A DNA stretch of 64,000 bases from Rhizobium sp. FY34 (GCF_005222845.1 NZ_STFZ01000005.1:62001-126000); one strand, 5' to 3'. Shown: positions 41,535-50,745, counted from the stretch's first letter. Notes: a model not told the origin generated them from the letters alone. Translations and numbers: made by a program.

Positions 41535-43742
41535 ATGCTTGCAGGCAAGGCAACGCAAACACGGCGATGGGATGACAAGCTCCGCTGGCGAGGATCGCTG
41601 CTGGGCAAGGTTACCTCGTTCCTGCTGGTTGCTGTCGCATTGGCCTATGTTTCCGGAGCAGTGACAGGCTGGCTGATGCTGGAAAGCAGCCAGCGCGAGG
41701 AATGGCGACGCCAGGCAAAAACAAATGCGCAGATCTCCAGTTCAGCCATCCGCAGCATCTACACCTTCGTAACAGTCGATCTTGCACCCTCCGGACAGAT
41801 CGTGCGTATCCTGTCTTCGCGTCAGATCGGCGATGACCAGTCCGTGCTCGACACAGGGTTCATCCCGGCGGATGTCCTGGCTCTCGCCAGCGTCCAGACT
41901 CGCCAGCCCGTCTGGCTTATGCAATTTGATCCGACAACAACACAATTTACCGTCATCAGCGATAGTGATGCGAGCGGGCATGGCATTGTCATTACCGATC
42001 CCCGCCGGACGAACAACCAGGAGCCGGCAGCGGGCGAGATTTTTACGGGCTTCGTCAGCATCGACCACCAGCGGCATTTCATCAGCTTCCTGCCGATCGA
42101 AACCCCGGACGGCCAAATTCTGGGGGCGCTCGCGGCCAGCATTGGCACCGCAGACGAACTCCTGACGCTGAGGGCCGCCTTCTATCGCAATTCCATCCTG
42201 ATCTTTGCGCTGATCATGCTGGCAACAGGTGCGGCAATCGTTTTCGTCATGCACCGGCTGTTCCATCCGGTTCCAGCCCTCATCGACGCCCTGAAGCGGA
42301 TTGCCCGCGACGAGACAGGCAATGTCACGCCCTATCGCCGGCGCACCGATGAAATCGGCCAGCTGGCCACCGCCATTGAGACGCTGCGCGAGGCGGTCGT
42401 AGAGCGCGAACACCTGCGCCAAGTGCGAGAGACGGCGGCGCAGATGGAGCATCTGGCGCATCACGACGCCCTGACGGGCCTGCCAAACCGCACCTTCCTG
42501 CAGAAATCGCTGATCAGCGCACTGTCCGACAGTCTATCGGATGAAAGCGCAATCAATGTCCTGCTGTTTGATCTCGACCGGTTCAAGCCGGTCAACGATA
42601 CCTATGGCCATGCGGTGGGTGACGAGGTGCTGATCATGACCAGCAAGCGGGTCCTCTCGCTTCTGGGACCCGACGACCTGCTGGCGCGCCTGGGCGGCGA
42701 TGAATTTGCGCTGATCCAGAAAGTGCCGCGCCATGCCCGTCACCACGGGCAGAGGCTGGCAAGCCGGATTTTGCAAGCCATAGGGCGCCCCTACCACATC
42801 GGAGACCTTGTCCTACAGGTCGGCGCCAGCATCGGAATTGCCTCGGCACCGGAGCATGGTGACAATCCGGCCCTGCTTTTCAACAATGCCGATCTGGCCC
42901 TCTATGCTTCCAAAGCCGCCGGGCGAGGCATGTTCCATGTATTCAAGGCCGGCATGACCATGCCGGGTTCCAACCGCACAACGCTCGGCGAAGAACTGGT
43001 CGAGGCGCTGGCGAAGGAGCAGCTGGAAGTCCATTACCAGCCGATCGTGCAGGTGACGGATGGCCGCCTGACCGGTTATGAGGCCCTGGTGCGCTGGCGT
43101 CATCCGCAACGCGGTCTCGTGCCGCCCGGCGTCTTCATTCCCGTCGCCGAAGAAACCGGGCTGATTTCCGATATCGGTCGCTGGGTGATGAGACAGGCCT
43201 GCCGTGAGGCAGCCAGCTGGCAAACAGGACTGACGATCTCCGTCAATATTTCGGCACGCGAAATCGGCCAGGACGATCTGCCAGAACGTATCCGCGACGC
43301 GCTGGGCGAAAGCGGACTTGAACCACACCGGCTAGAAATCGAGCTGACCGAATCCCTGCTTCTCGAACAGGCCGGCGCATTGCCAGCCATGGTCGCCATC
43401 CGGGCCATGGGTGTGGGCATCGCCGTCGATGATTTCGGTACCGGCTATGCGACCCTGTCCTACCTCGCCGATCTGCCGTTCACACGTATCAAGCTCGACC
43501 GTCGCTTCATCTCCGCGATCGAAACAAGCCGGGATTGCCGCAGCATCGTCACCAGCACGATTGCGCTGGCCCGCGAACTCAACATGGCAACAACCGCCGA
43601 GGGCGTCGAGACCGCAGGTCAGCTCGAACTGCTGCAGGTCTTCGGCTGCCAATCGGCGCAGGGTTATTATTTCGGCAAGCCGGAATTGCAGCCAAGGTTG
43701 AACAGTCTCCACCCCGTCGCAGTGATCGCCGCGGCCCAATAG
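41535..43742 (+). CDS. Membrane GGDEF-EAL cyclic-di-GMP enzyme with periplasmic sensor and HAMP
   Basis: The 735-residue protein has a first span (about 25-47), a periplasmic domain of roughly 170 residues (48-218), a second span (219-241), a HAMP-like linker to about 295, GGDEF (motif intact at 387-391) and EAL (motif 516-518, with NISARE, ELTESLL, DDFGTGYAT from 632 and EGVET). Both activities look possible. The ATG at 41535 places the first span normally; the frame is open to 41379, but that extension has no family-like content. Two periplasmic binding-protein genes follow at 15 and 7 bases, so the periplasmic domain may receive a loaded binding protein as MbaA does from NspS in Vibrio. 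That link is inferred. Confidence 0.92.
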   Translation: MLAGKATQTRRWDDKLRWRGSLLGKVTSFLLVAVALAYVSGAVTGWLMLESSQREEWRRQAKTNAQISSSAIRSIYTFVTVDLAPSGQIVRILSSRQIGDDQSVLDTGFIPADVLALASVQTRQPVWLMQFDPTTTQFTVISDSDASGHGIVITDPRRTNNQEPAAGEIFTGFVSIDHQRHFISFLPIETPDGQILGALAASIGTADELLTLRAAFYRNSILIFALIMLATGAAIVFVMHRLFHPVPALIDALKRIARDETGNVTPYRRRTDEIGQLATAIETLREAVVEREHLRQVRETAAQMEHLAHHDALTGLPNRTFLQKSLISALSDSLSDESAINVLLFDLDRFKPVNDTYGHAVGDEVLIMTSKRVLSLLGPDDLLARLGGDEFALIQKVPRHARHHGQRLASRILQAIGRPYHIGDLVLQVGASIGIASAPEHGDNPALLFNNADLALYASKAAGRGMFHVFKAGMTMPGSNRTTLGEELVEALAKEQLEVHYQPIVQVTDGRLTGYEALVRWRHPQRGLVPPGVFIPVAEETGLISDIGRWVMRQACREAASWQTGLTISVNISAREIGQDDLPERIRDALGESGLEPHRLEIELTESLLLEQAGALPAMVAIRAMGVGIAVDDFGTGYATLSYLADLPFTRIKLDRRFISAIETSRDCRSIVTSTIALARELNMATTAEGVETAGQLELLQVFGCQSAQGYYFGKPELQPRLNSLHPVAVIAAAQ

Positions 43743-43757
43743 CGAAGGATCGATGAC

Positions 43758-44711
43758 ATGCCGAGCCATTTCTTTCGACAGCCTGATCGCGTGATCCGCA
43801 GCATGGCCAAGCCGCAGTGCAATGGCCTCGCGCTTTTTCTCGGACTGGCGGCAAGCCTGTCATGGCCCATGGCCGGCATGGCGCAGGAACCGGTCGACAC
43901 ACTGGGCAAGATTGCCCGGACCAAGACCGTAACCATCGGTCACCGCACAACCGAACTACCCTTCTCCTATGTCGTGGATGGCAAGCCGACCGGCTATTCG
44001 ATCGAACTGTGCCAGAAGATCATCGAGCGACTTTCGCAAAAACTCGGCCTTGACGCAGTGACGATCGACTATGTTCCGGTGACGGCGGCAACCCGCTTCG
44101 TGATGATGCGCGCCGGCAAGATCGACATGGAATGCGCGGCAACGACCAACAATGCCGAGCGGCGCAAGCTGGTCGAATTCAGCTATCCACATTTCGTCAC
44201 CGCCACCCGCTATGTCTCGAAGACAAGCGAAGGACTGCACACCATAGCCGACCTTGCCGGTCGCAGCGTGGCGGCAACCACCGGAACCGTCAACCTGGAA
44301 CAGTTAAACGCCCTGAACCGGAGCCGTGGCCTCAATATTTCGGTCCTCCTCAACAAAGGTCATGATGACGCTTTCGGCATGGTCGAGACAGGCAAGGCAT
44401 CGGCTTTCGTCATGGACGATATCCTGCTTGCCGGCCTCGTCGCATCCTCGGCAAGACCAACCGACTTTGCCATTTCCGACGAGCCGCTAAGCCCGCCGGA
44501 GCCCTATGGTATCATGATGCCGCTCGGCGACATGGCCTTCAAGAGCGAGGTGAATGCCATTCTCAGGCAGATTTATACCAGCCGGGAAATCGACGGCATC
44601 TATGACCGATGGTTCCAATCGCCGGTGCCGCCTGCGGGGCTTTCGATGAAGCTGCCGATGTCGCCCGAGCTGAAAGCCGTATTTGCCGATCCGAAAGATA
44701 TCGGGAATTGA
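43758..44711 (+). CDS. Periplasmic glutamate/aspartate-type binding protein (PBPb), orphan
   Basis: The 317-residue family-3 binding protein has a signal peptide (LALFLGLAASLSWPMAGMAQ) and the GltI-type core: TVTIGHRTTELPFSYVVDGKPTGYSIELC, the ligand loop MRAGKIDMECAATTNNAERRK, and SAFVMDDILLAG with the usual aspartate. These features fit binding of an acidic or polar amino acid in the periplasm. No permease or ATPase of the amino-acid class lies nearby. It begins 15 bases after the GGDEF-EAL gene with AAGGA upstream and is followed by a paralogue after 7 bases. Confidence 0.92.
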   Translation: MPSHFFRQPDRVIRSMAKPQCNGLALFLGLAASLSWPMAGMAQEPVDTLGKIARTKTVTIGHRTTELPFSYVVDGKPTGYSIELCQKIIERLSQKLGLDAVTIDYVPVTAATRFVMMRAGKIDMECAATTNNAERRKLVEFSYPHFVTATRYVSKTSEGLHTIADLAGRSVAATTGTVNLEQLNALNRSRGLNISVLLNKGHDDAFGMVETGKASAFVMDDILLAGLVASSARPTDFAISDEPLSPPEPYGIMMPLGDMAFKSEVNAILRQIYTSREIDGIYDRWFQSPVPPAGLSMKLPMSPELKAVFADPKDIGN

Positions 44712-44718
44712 TGCGCAC

Positions 44719-45630
44719 ATGGTGAGAGCTTTTCTTGACACCTTGGCCGTACTCGTCTTGAAGATGACCGCGACCCTTGCGATCGTCGCAGCTGTTGCAG
44801 GCCAGGTTTTCGCGCAGGCGCCGGTATCGACCCTGGACCGTATCAAGGAGACCGGAAGTCTCAAGGTCGGCTATGGATCGGCACCACCCTTTTCATTCCT
44901 GGATGAGGATGGCCAGGTGGCCGGCTATGCCATCGATCTTTGCAAGGCACTGGCCGAAGAGATCCGCAACGCACTTGCCATGACGGAGATCCGCATCGAT
45001 TACGTGTTGCGCACGCCTGCCAACCGGGTGCAATTGCTCAACAGCGGTGACATTGATATCGAGTGCAATGCCAGCACGAACACGGCCGAGCGGCGCAAGG
45101 CCGCCGCCTTTGCCCCACCACATTTCATCGCCCAGACGCGCTTCGTTTCCTTGAGACAGAACAATATACGCACGATCGAGGATCTGCGCGGCAAGACTGT
45201 CAGCGTTGTGCTTGGAACTGTGAATGTCGGACAGATTCTGCATCTGTCGCGCGAGATGAGGCTTGGCCTGGCATCGATCCCGGTGGCCGATGTGCAATCG
45301 GCCTTTGATCTGGTGAAGGTTGGCAGCGTTTCCGCTTTCGCCATGGATGATATTCTCCTCACCACGATGATCGCCAGTACTGGCAAGGCGGAGGACTATC
45401 TGATTTCCAATGAGACCCTTGGTGAGCCGGCACCTTACGGTTTCATGACACGGCTGGACGATGCGCCGTTTACAGCATTGGTGGCCGAAAGCCTGGAACG
45501 GATCTATAAAAGCCCGCAGATGAAATCGATCTACGACAAGTGGTTCATGCAGCCCATTCGCGGCGGGCGCTACACACTCAACGTTCCGATGTCGGCGCAG
45601 TTGAAGAGTGCCATGGGCATTGCGGATTGA
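44719..45630 (+). CDS. Second periplasmic glutamate/aspartate-type binding protein (PBPb), orphan
   Basis: The 303-residue paralogue of the preceding protein has a signal peptide ending VAGQVFAQA and the core TGSLKVGYGSAPPFSFLDEDGQVAGYAIDLC, ligand loop NSGDIDIECNASTNTAERRK and SAFAMDDILLTTM. The differing pocket-region residues suggest a related but different ligand. The ATG at 44719 is chosen; an in-frame ATG at 44683 lies within the previous gene and one at 44764 would shorten the signal peptide. It ends the REC-REC-GGDEF, GGDEF-EAL, PBPb, PBPb series. Confidence 0.91.
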   Translation: MVRAFLDTLAVLVLKMTATLAIVAAVAGQVFAQAPVSTLDRIKETGSLKVGYGSAPPFSFLDEDGQVAGYAIDLCKALAEEIRNALAMTEIRIDYVLRTPANRVQLLNSGDIDIECNASTNTAERRKAAAFAPPHFIAQTRFVSLRQNNIRTIEDLRGKTVSVVLGTVNVGQILHLSREMRLGLASIPVADVQSAFDLVKVGSVSAFAMDDILLTTMIASTGKAEDYLISNETLGEPAPYGFMTRLDDAPFTALVAESLERIYKSPQMKSIYDKWFMQPIRGGRYTLNVPMSAQLKSAMGIAD

Positions 45631-45635
45631 TCAGC

Positions 45636-45669
45636 AAAAAAGCGGCGCCCTTGCCTTCAAGGGCGCCGC
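45636..45669 (-). terminator. Intrinsic terminator of the DUF992 gene
   Basis: Read on the minus strand, GCGGCGCCCTT and AAGGGCGCCGC form a perfect 11-base-pair stem with a six-base loop, followed by six T. It lies nine bases past the DUF992 stop. On the plus strand the same stem closes the binding-protein operon but lacks a T tract. Confidence 0.85.
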
Positions 45670-45678
45670 CGCATGGGC

Positions 45679-46212
45679 TCAGCTTGCCGGTGTCAGCGTC
45701 ATCGACGTACCGGTTGCCGCCAGGTTGAGGCCAAGCTGGCCGCTGACGCTGATCGTCTGCAGATGGATCGAACCGGATGTGCCGCCGACCAGAACATTGA
45801 CGCCAACACCAGCGGCGACTGTCGCCTCAGCCGTTGCGCCCTGGTAAAGGCCACCGAGCGAACCGTGATGGTAGCCGGATGTGGGTGCAAACACCGCCCA
45901 GATCATACGGCTGCGCGTGGTGAAGCCAATATCGACCCCCATTTTGCGCATAACGCCCGAATAACGGTCCAGCGGCTCGCTGCCGATGGTCGAGGTAAAG
46001 ACGCATTCAGCTTCCTTGGCAGAACCGAATACATAGCCAACGCCACCGCCGATCGAGCAATCCAGATAGCCGATCCGTACACCATCGCGCTGATCGGCCT
46101 CCTGATAGGTGGGCACACGGTCCTGGCGCGAGACGACGTCGGCAGACAATGCCATGCCGGCGCTGGACAATACGGGCAGCGCAGACAGCGCGACTGCGAG
46201 GATCCTCTTCAT
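45679..46212 (-). CDS. DUF992-family secreted protein
   Basis: The 177-residue protein starts MKRILAVALSALPVLSSAGMALSA, a clear Sec signal peptide. The mature part matches DUF992 in pattern: VRIGYLDCSIGGGVGYVFGSAKEAECVF, DRYSGVMRKMGVDIGFTTRSRMIWAVFAP, then a glycine/alanine-rich LGGLYQGATAEATVAAGVGVNVLVGG tail. Two cysteines could form a disulfide. It is common in Rhizobiales and its function is unknown. GGAG lies before the ATG at 46212. It is a single-gene unit with its own terminator. Confidence 0.88.
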   Translation of the reverse strand: MKRILAVALSALPVLSSAGMALSADVVSRQDRVPTYQEADQRDGVRIGYLDCSIGGGVGYVFGSAKEAECVFTSTIGSEPLDRYSGVMRKMGVDIGFTTRSRMIWAVFAPTSGYHHGSLGGLYQGATAEATVAAGVGVNVLVGGTSGSIHLQTISVSGQLGLNLAATGTSMTLTPAS

Positions 46213-46382
46213 CGAAATACTCCTTTGATGATGTCGCTGCCGGTTGGGCGACAATTCACATAAAACCTGCAGAGACGTCATCGTTAACGCACGTGGCAAA
46301 AAAATGATCCCTCGGTGTTTTCAAGATGATTAACTCATATCTTTCGCACCACAGTGTGTTCAGGCTATCAAACATCAAGTGG

Positions 46383-46396
46383 AAATTTTTACTAAA
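46383..46396 (-). promoter_or_regulatory. Operator-like 14-mer upstream of the LacI gene
   Basis: On the minus strand the sequence TTTAGTAAAAATTT matches TTTAGTAAAACTTT upstream of the beta-galactosidase gene at 13 of 14 positions. It lies 42 bases before the LacI start in an AT-rich stretch. The match suggests that the LacI protein controls both genes. Confidence 0.5.
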
Positions 46397-46437
46397 CGTC
46401 ATAGTGCATGCGCCGTTTCAAGAGACTGGGTCAATAG

Positions 46438-47514
46438 ATGGTCACAATCAAGGAAATCGCCAAGGCTGCCGGCGTCTCGCCGGCCACCGTCTCGCGCGTA
46501 CTCAATTATGATCCGAGCCTCTCCCTGTCGGCTGCCAAGCGCCAGGCCGTCATCGAAACCGCCGAAGCCTTGAACTACGCGACGCCGCGCAACCGCAACC
46601 GCGCGCAGGCAGGCCTGCCGCCGCTGACCGCGCGGCTGGCGGTACAGCCGCGCCTGGCCATCGTGCATTTTCTTGATCCCTCCGAGGAATTGATCGATCC
46701 CTATTTCATCGGCGTGCGGCTTGGCATCGAAAACCGCTGCGCCGAATTCAAGATGGATCTGGTCAAGGTCTTCCGGTCGCAGACCATGGCGGAGGCCTTG
46801 CTGCTGCAAGGCATGGCAGGCGTCATAGCCATCGGCCGCCATTCACGCGAGGAGATCGACTGGCTGGCGCAACATTGCCGGCATCTGGTATTTGCCGATT
46901 TCGTGCCCCGGCGCAACGATCTTGATTGCGTCTCCTGCGATCTGGGCCTTGCAACGCGACAGATCCTCGACGGGCTCAAACAGGCCGGATACCGGCGCAT
47001 CGCATTCATCGGCGGGCAGGATCAGAAGAGTGCCGAGGGCGAAACATTCGGCGAGCCGCGCGCCAGCGCCTATATCGACTGGCAACGCAACGAGGGCCGT
47101 TTCGATGAACGGCTGCTGGCCTTGGGCACGCATACAGGAGACGGGCAAAACCTGCGACTGGAGGTGGGCTATGAACAGGCTAGACGCGTCCTCAGCTCCA
47201 GCGAACGGCCCGACGCGGTGCTTGCCGCCAACGATAACATGGCGATCGGTGCCTATCGGGCAATGCAGGAGGCAGGCCTTTCCATTCCCAAGGATATCGC
47301 GGTCGTCTCCTATAATGACATTCCGGTTGCGCAGTTTCTCAACCCACCGCTATCGACCATGCGCATCCTGTCGGAAGCGATTGGCGAAACTGCCGTCGAT
47401 CTTCTGGTCGAGCGGATCAACGGGCGCGATTACCCCAAGCATGTGACAATCCCCAGCACGATGATCTGGCGCCAGAGCTGCCGTCAACCTGGCTGTGCGG
47501 ATAAAAATATTTAG
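46438..47514 (+). CDS. LacI/GalR-family regulator of the adjacent beta-galactosidase
   Basis: The 358-residue regulator has an N-terminal helix-turn-helix (TIKEIAKAAGVSPATVSRVLNYDPSLSLS) and a sugar-binding core with DPYFIGVRLGIENRC, GYRRIAFIGG, PDAVLAANDNMAIGAYRAMQEAGLSIPKDIAVVSYNDIPVAQFLNPPLSTMRI. The pattern is close to EbgR/GalR-like repressors of beta-galactosidases. The beta-galactosidase gene starts 71 bases downstream on the same strand. A shared 14-mer lies before each gene, so autoregulation plus control of the hydrolase is likely, with galactose or a galactoside as inducer. Confidence 0.93.
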   Translation: MVTIKEIAKAAGVSPATVSRVLNYDPSLSLSAAKRQAVIETAEALNYATPRNRNRAQAGLPPLTARLAVQPRLAIVHFLDPSEELIDPYFIGVRLGIENRCAEFKMDLVKVFRSQTMAEALLLQGMAGVIAIGRHSREEIDWLAQHCRHLVFADFVPRRNDLDCVSCDLGLATRQILDGLKQAGYRRIAFIGGQDQKSAEGETFGEPRASAYIDWQRNEGRFDERLLALGTHTGDGQNLRLEVGYEQARRVLSSSERPDAVLAANDNMAIGAYRAMQEAGLSIPKDIAVVSYNDIPVAQFLNPPLSTMRILSEAIGETAVDLLVERINGRDYPKHVTIPSTMIWRQSCRQPGCADKNI

Positions 47515-47523
47515 TAAAACTTT
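47510..47523 (+). promoter_or_regulatory. Operator-like 14-mer upstream of the beta-galactosidase gene
   Basis: TTTAGTAAAACTTT overlaps the stop codon of the LacI gene and lies 62 bases before the GH2 start. It repeats, with one difference and opposite orientation, the 14-mer at 46383-46396 before the LacI gene. Confidence 0.5.
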
Positions 47524-47585
47524 TCTTGCGGGATTTTCGGTTTTCCGCTTCAGTGCCTCCAATTGTTTCATTGGGAGGACATGCA

Positions 47586-49829
47586 ATGCGCCGGACGGAT
47601 CTGTTCAACGACGGCTGGACTTTCGCACAAGGGTTTACCGAGGCGGCCAAAACAACGGTGATGACGGGCGAAAGCGTGCGCCTTCCGCACAATGCCGTTG
47701 ATCTGCCGTTCAATTATTTCGACGAGACCTGCTACCAGCGCGCCTTTACCTATCAGAAGATCCTTGCCTGGCAGCCGGACTTTCAGGATCGCGAAGTCTC
47801 GATCGTCTTTGACGGTGCCATGGCAGATGCCCAGGTCTTCGTGAATGGTACGGCGGTGGTTGCCCACCAGGATGGCTTCACCCCGTTCGAGGCACGGCTG
47901 ACGCCGCATCTGAAGGCAGGCGACAACCTGATTACCGTGAAGATCGACGGCAGCGAAAACCCCGACATTCCGCCCTTCGGCGGCCGCATCGATTACCTTA
48001 CCTATGCCGGCATTTACCGCGATGCCTGGCTGAAGCTCACGACGCCCGTGTCGATCAGCAGCATCAAAATCGAGACTCAGGAAACATTGGCGGACGCCAA
48101 GGGTGTCAGCGTGCGGGTTGATCTGGCAAATCCCGGCGACGACGCGATCGAAGGCCGCTTGACCGTCGAGTTGAAGGATGGCGACCGGGTTATCGCCAGC
48201 CAGAGCCAGGTGGTGACCGGCACGCGCAGCACCGTGCAGTTCAAAGGCCTTGAAGGCCTTGGCCTCTGGGACCTCGACACGCCGCAGCTCTACAGCGCCG
48301 AAGTCCATCTCGAGACGGCGGGTGGCATAGACAATATCGCCTCTCATTTCGGCTTCCGCACGGCGGAATTTACCGTGGACGGCTTCAAGCTGAACGGCAA
48401 AGCGCTGAAGATCCTCGGGTTGAATCGCCACCAGGCCTGGCCCTATTCCGGCTATGCCATGGGCAAGCGCGCGCAGGAGCGCGACGCCGAAATTCTGAAG
48501 CACGACCTCAAATGCAATCTGGTGCGCACCTCGCATTATCCGCAATCGCCCTGGTTCCTCGATCATTGCGATCGCATCGGGCTTCTGGTGTTTGAGGAAA
48601 TTCCCGGCTGGCAGCATATCGGCGACAAGGCGTGGCAGGCTCAATCCGTGCGCAATGTCGAGCGCATGATCACCCGCGATTGGAACCACCCCTCGATCAT
48701 TCTCTGGGGCGTGCGCATCAACGAATCGCAGGACAATCACGATTTCTATGCCGAGACCAATCGTGTCGCGCGCGCAACCGACCCGACCCGCCAGACCGGC
48801 GGCGTGCGCTTCATCACCGATAGCGAATTCCTCGAAGACGTTTTCACCATGAACGACTTCTATCTTGGCAGCGAGGAAATGCCCGGCGCCAATCACAGCC
48901 GCACGCCGCTGCGCGACCAGCAGGTCTGCACCGGCCTGCCGAGCAAGGTTCCCTATATCGTCACCGAATATAACGGCCACATGTATCCGACAAAGCGCCA
49001 TGACCAGGAACAGCGCCAGGCCGAACATGTGACGCGCCACCTGCAGGTGCTGAACGCCATGTATGGCGAGCGCTCGACATCCGGCGCCATTGGCTGGTGC
49101 GCCTTCGATTACAACACGCACAAGGATTTCGGCTCGGGCGACCGCATCTGCCATCACGGCGTGATGGACATGTTCCGCGAACCGAAATTCGCCGCCTTCG
49201 CCTATGCCAGCCAGTGCGAAGCGGACGACGAGGTGATCCTGAAGCCCGTCACCTTCTGGGCGCGCGGCGAGCGCAATATCGGCGGCGTGGTACCGCTCAT
49301 CGTGCTGACCAATTGCGACGAGGTGGAGTTCGTCTATGGCGATCATATCCGCAAGCGCGCCGGCCCGGACCGGGAAACCTATCCGCATCTGCCGCATCCG
49401 CCGGTCATTTTCGACCGCCGGCATTTCTCGGCGGAAGAACTCGGCAATTGGGGCATGGCCTGGCTGGATGGCGAAATGATCGGCTATCGCAATGGCAGAG
49501 AGGTCGAACGCGTCAAATTCGCCGGCGGGCCTGTACCCACCCGGCTTGACGTTGTAGCCGACGACGACACGCTGCCGGCCGCCACCAAGGACCAGGTGCG
49601 CGTCATCGTGCGGGCCCTCGACCAGGTGGGCAATCTCCTGCCCTTCCTCGACGAGCCGGTGCATGTGGCGGTCAGCGGCGCTGCAAAACTGCTCGGGCCG
49701 TCCACCAGCGTGCTCACCGGCGGGGCAACCGGCTTCTGGCTGGAATCGACCGGCGAGACGGGCGCGATCGAGGTGACGGTCACCTCTCCGCGCTTCGAAA
49801 CCCGGCATTTGACGCTTTCGGCTGTCTGA
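47586..49829 (+). CDS. GH2 family beta-galactosidase or related exo-glycosidase
   Basis: The 747-residue protein has the GH2 order: sugar-binding jelly roll (residues 1-160), immunoglobulin-like domain (161-262), TIM barrel (263-560) and a C-terminal beta domain. The acid/base glutamate is E380 in ILWGVRINES and the nucleophile is probably E461 in YIVTEYNGH. It also has the GLNRHQAWPYSG barrel entry. The start is set by GGGAGG seven bases before ATG 47586. No signal peptide, so it cleaves imported galactosides. Beta-glucuronidase or beta-mannosidase activity cannot be excluded from sequence alone. No dedicated importer accompanies it. Confidence 0.9.
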   Translation: MRRTDLFNDGWTFAQGFTEAAKTTVMTGESVRLPHNAVDLPFNYFDETCYQRAFTYQKILAWQPDFQDREVSIVFDGAMADAQVFVNGTAVVAHQDGFTPFEARLTPHLKAGDNLITVKIDGSENPDIPPFGGRIDYLTYAGIYRDAWLKLTTPVSISSIKIETQETLADAKGVSVRVDLANPGDDAIEGRLTVELKDGDRVIASQSQVVTGTRSTVQFKGLEGLGLWDLDTPQLYSAEVHLETAGGIDNIASHFGFRTAEFTVDGFKLNGKALKILGLNRHQAWPYSGYAMGKRAQERDAEILKHDLKCNLVRTSHYPQSPWFLDHCDRIGLLVFEEIPGWQHIGDKAWQAQSVRNVERMITRDWNHPSIILWGVRINESQDNHDFYAETNRVARATDPTRQTGGVRFITDSEFLEDVFTMNDFYLGSEEMPGANHSRTPLRDQQVCTGLPSKVPYIVTEYNGHMYPTKRHDQEQRQAEHVTRHLQVLNAMYGERSTSGAIGWCAFDYNTHKDFGSGDRICHHGVMDMFREPKFAAFAYASQCEADDEVILKPVTFWARGERNIGGVVPLIVLTNCDEVEFVYGDHIRKRAGPDRETYPHLPHPPVIFDRRHFSAEELGNWGMAWLDGEMIGYRNGREVERVKFAGGPVPTRLDVVADDDTLPAATKDQVRVIVRALDQVGNLLPFLDEPVHVAVSGAAKLLGPSTSVLTGGATGFWLESTGETGAIEVTVTSPRFETRHLTLSAV

Positions 49830-49853
49830 CGATCAACACAGAGATGCGCGGTA

Positions 49854-50729
49854 TCAGCCGCGCATCATCTCGATAATGGCGGAAAAATCACGACCGCCCT
49901 GCCCCTGTGCTTCAAACAGGCTGTAGAGTTCTGCCGCATGCGCACCAAGCGGCGTGGAGGCGCCGGCAGACGATGCGGCTTCCTGCGCAAGTTTCAGGTC
50001 TTTCAGCATCAATTGCACGGCAAAGCCCGGCATGTAATCGCGATTGGCGGGCGATGCCGGCACCGGGCCTGGAACCGGGCAATAGGTGGTAAGCGACCAG
50101 CATTGGCCAGACGAGGTGGAGGCAACGTCAAACAGAGCCTGATGCGACAGGCCGAGCTTTTCGCCCAGCGCAAAGGCCTCGCAGACGCCAATCATCGATA
50201 TGCCGAGGATCATGTTGTTGCAGATCTTGGCCGCCTGGCCAGCACCGTTCGAGCCGCAATGGACGATCTTACGACCCATGGCAGACAGAACGGGTTCGGC
50301 GCGGGCAAAGGCATCATCTGCTCCGCCCACCATGAAGGTCAGCGTGCCGGCACCGGCACCGCCGGTTCCGCCGGAGACCGGCGCATCGAGCGAGGACAAC
50401 CCATGGCTTTCCGCGATCGCATGCGCCTTGCGGGCACTTTCCACGTCAATGGTCGAGCAATCGACAAACAGGCTCTGCGGCAAGGCGAGCGCGGCGATCT
50501 CGCTCCAGACCGCCACGACATGCGCACCGGCCGGCAGCATGGTGATGGTGATCTCGGCGCCATCGACGGCCTCCGCGATCCGCTCGACCGGACGGATACC
50601 GGCCTCGCTAGCGGCATCACGCGCTGCAGGCGACAGGTCGCAGCCGGTCACGACATGACCCGCCTTGACGAGATTGCTCGCCATCGGCAGTCCCATATTG
50701 CCAAGCCCGATGAATGCGATATTTGCCAT
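49854..50729 (-). CDS. mmsB: 3-hydroxyisobutyrate dehydrogenase
   Basis: The 291-residue beta-hydroxyacid dehydrogenase has the NAD Rossmann motif GLGNMGLPMASNLVKAGH, the substrate loop DAPVSGGTGGAGAGTLTFMVGG, the catalytic lysine region GSNGAGQAAKICNNMILGISMIGVCEAF and the late DLKLAQEAA stretch. These match 3-hydroxyisobutyrate dehydrogenase more closely than tartronate semialdehyde reductase. It would oxidise 3-hydroxyisobutyrate to methylmalonate semialdehyde, a valine-catabolic step. It is the last gene of the minus-strand run that starts with the liv-type binding protein, 16 bases after the GMC oxidoreductase. Confidence 0.88.
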   Translation of the reverse strand: MANIAFIGLGNMGLPMASNLVKAGHVVTGCDLSPAARDAASEAGIRPVERIAEAVDGAEITITMLPAGAHVVAVWSEIAALALPQSLFVDCSTIDVESARKAHAIAESHGLSSLDAPVSGGTGGAGAGTLTFMVGGADDAFARAEPVLSAMGRKIVHCGSNGAGQAAKICNNMILGISMIGVCEAFALGEKLGLSHQALFDVASTSSGQCWSLTTYCPVPGPVPASPANRDYMPGFAVQLMLKDLKLAQEAASSAGASTPLGAHAAELYSLFEAQGQGGRDFSAIIEMMRG

Positions 50730-50745
50730 GGTTGACCTCCTCCTG

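Noticed and set aside
47568..49808. A 746-codon open frame on the minus strand opposite the beta-galactosidase gene
   Set aside because: It mirrors the coding frame of a clear GH2 gene in GC-rich DNA, has no motif or hydrophobic pattern of a real protein and no ribosome site. It is a shadow frame.
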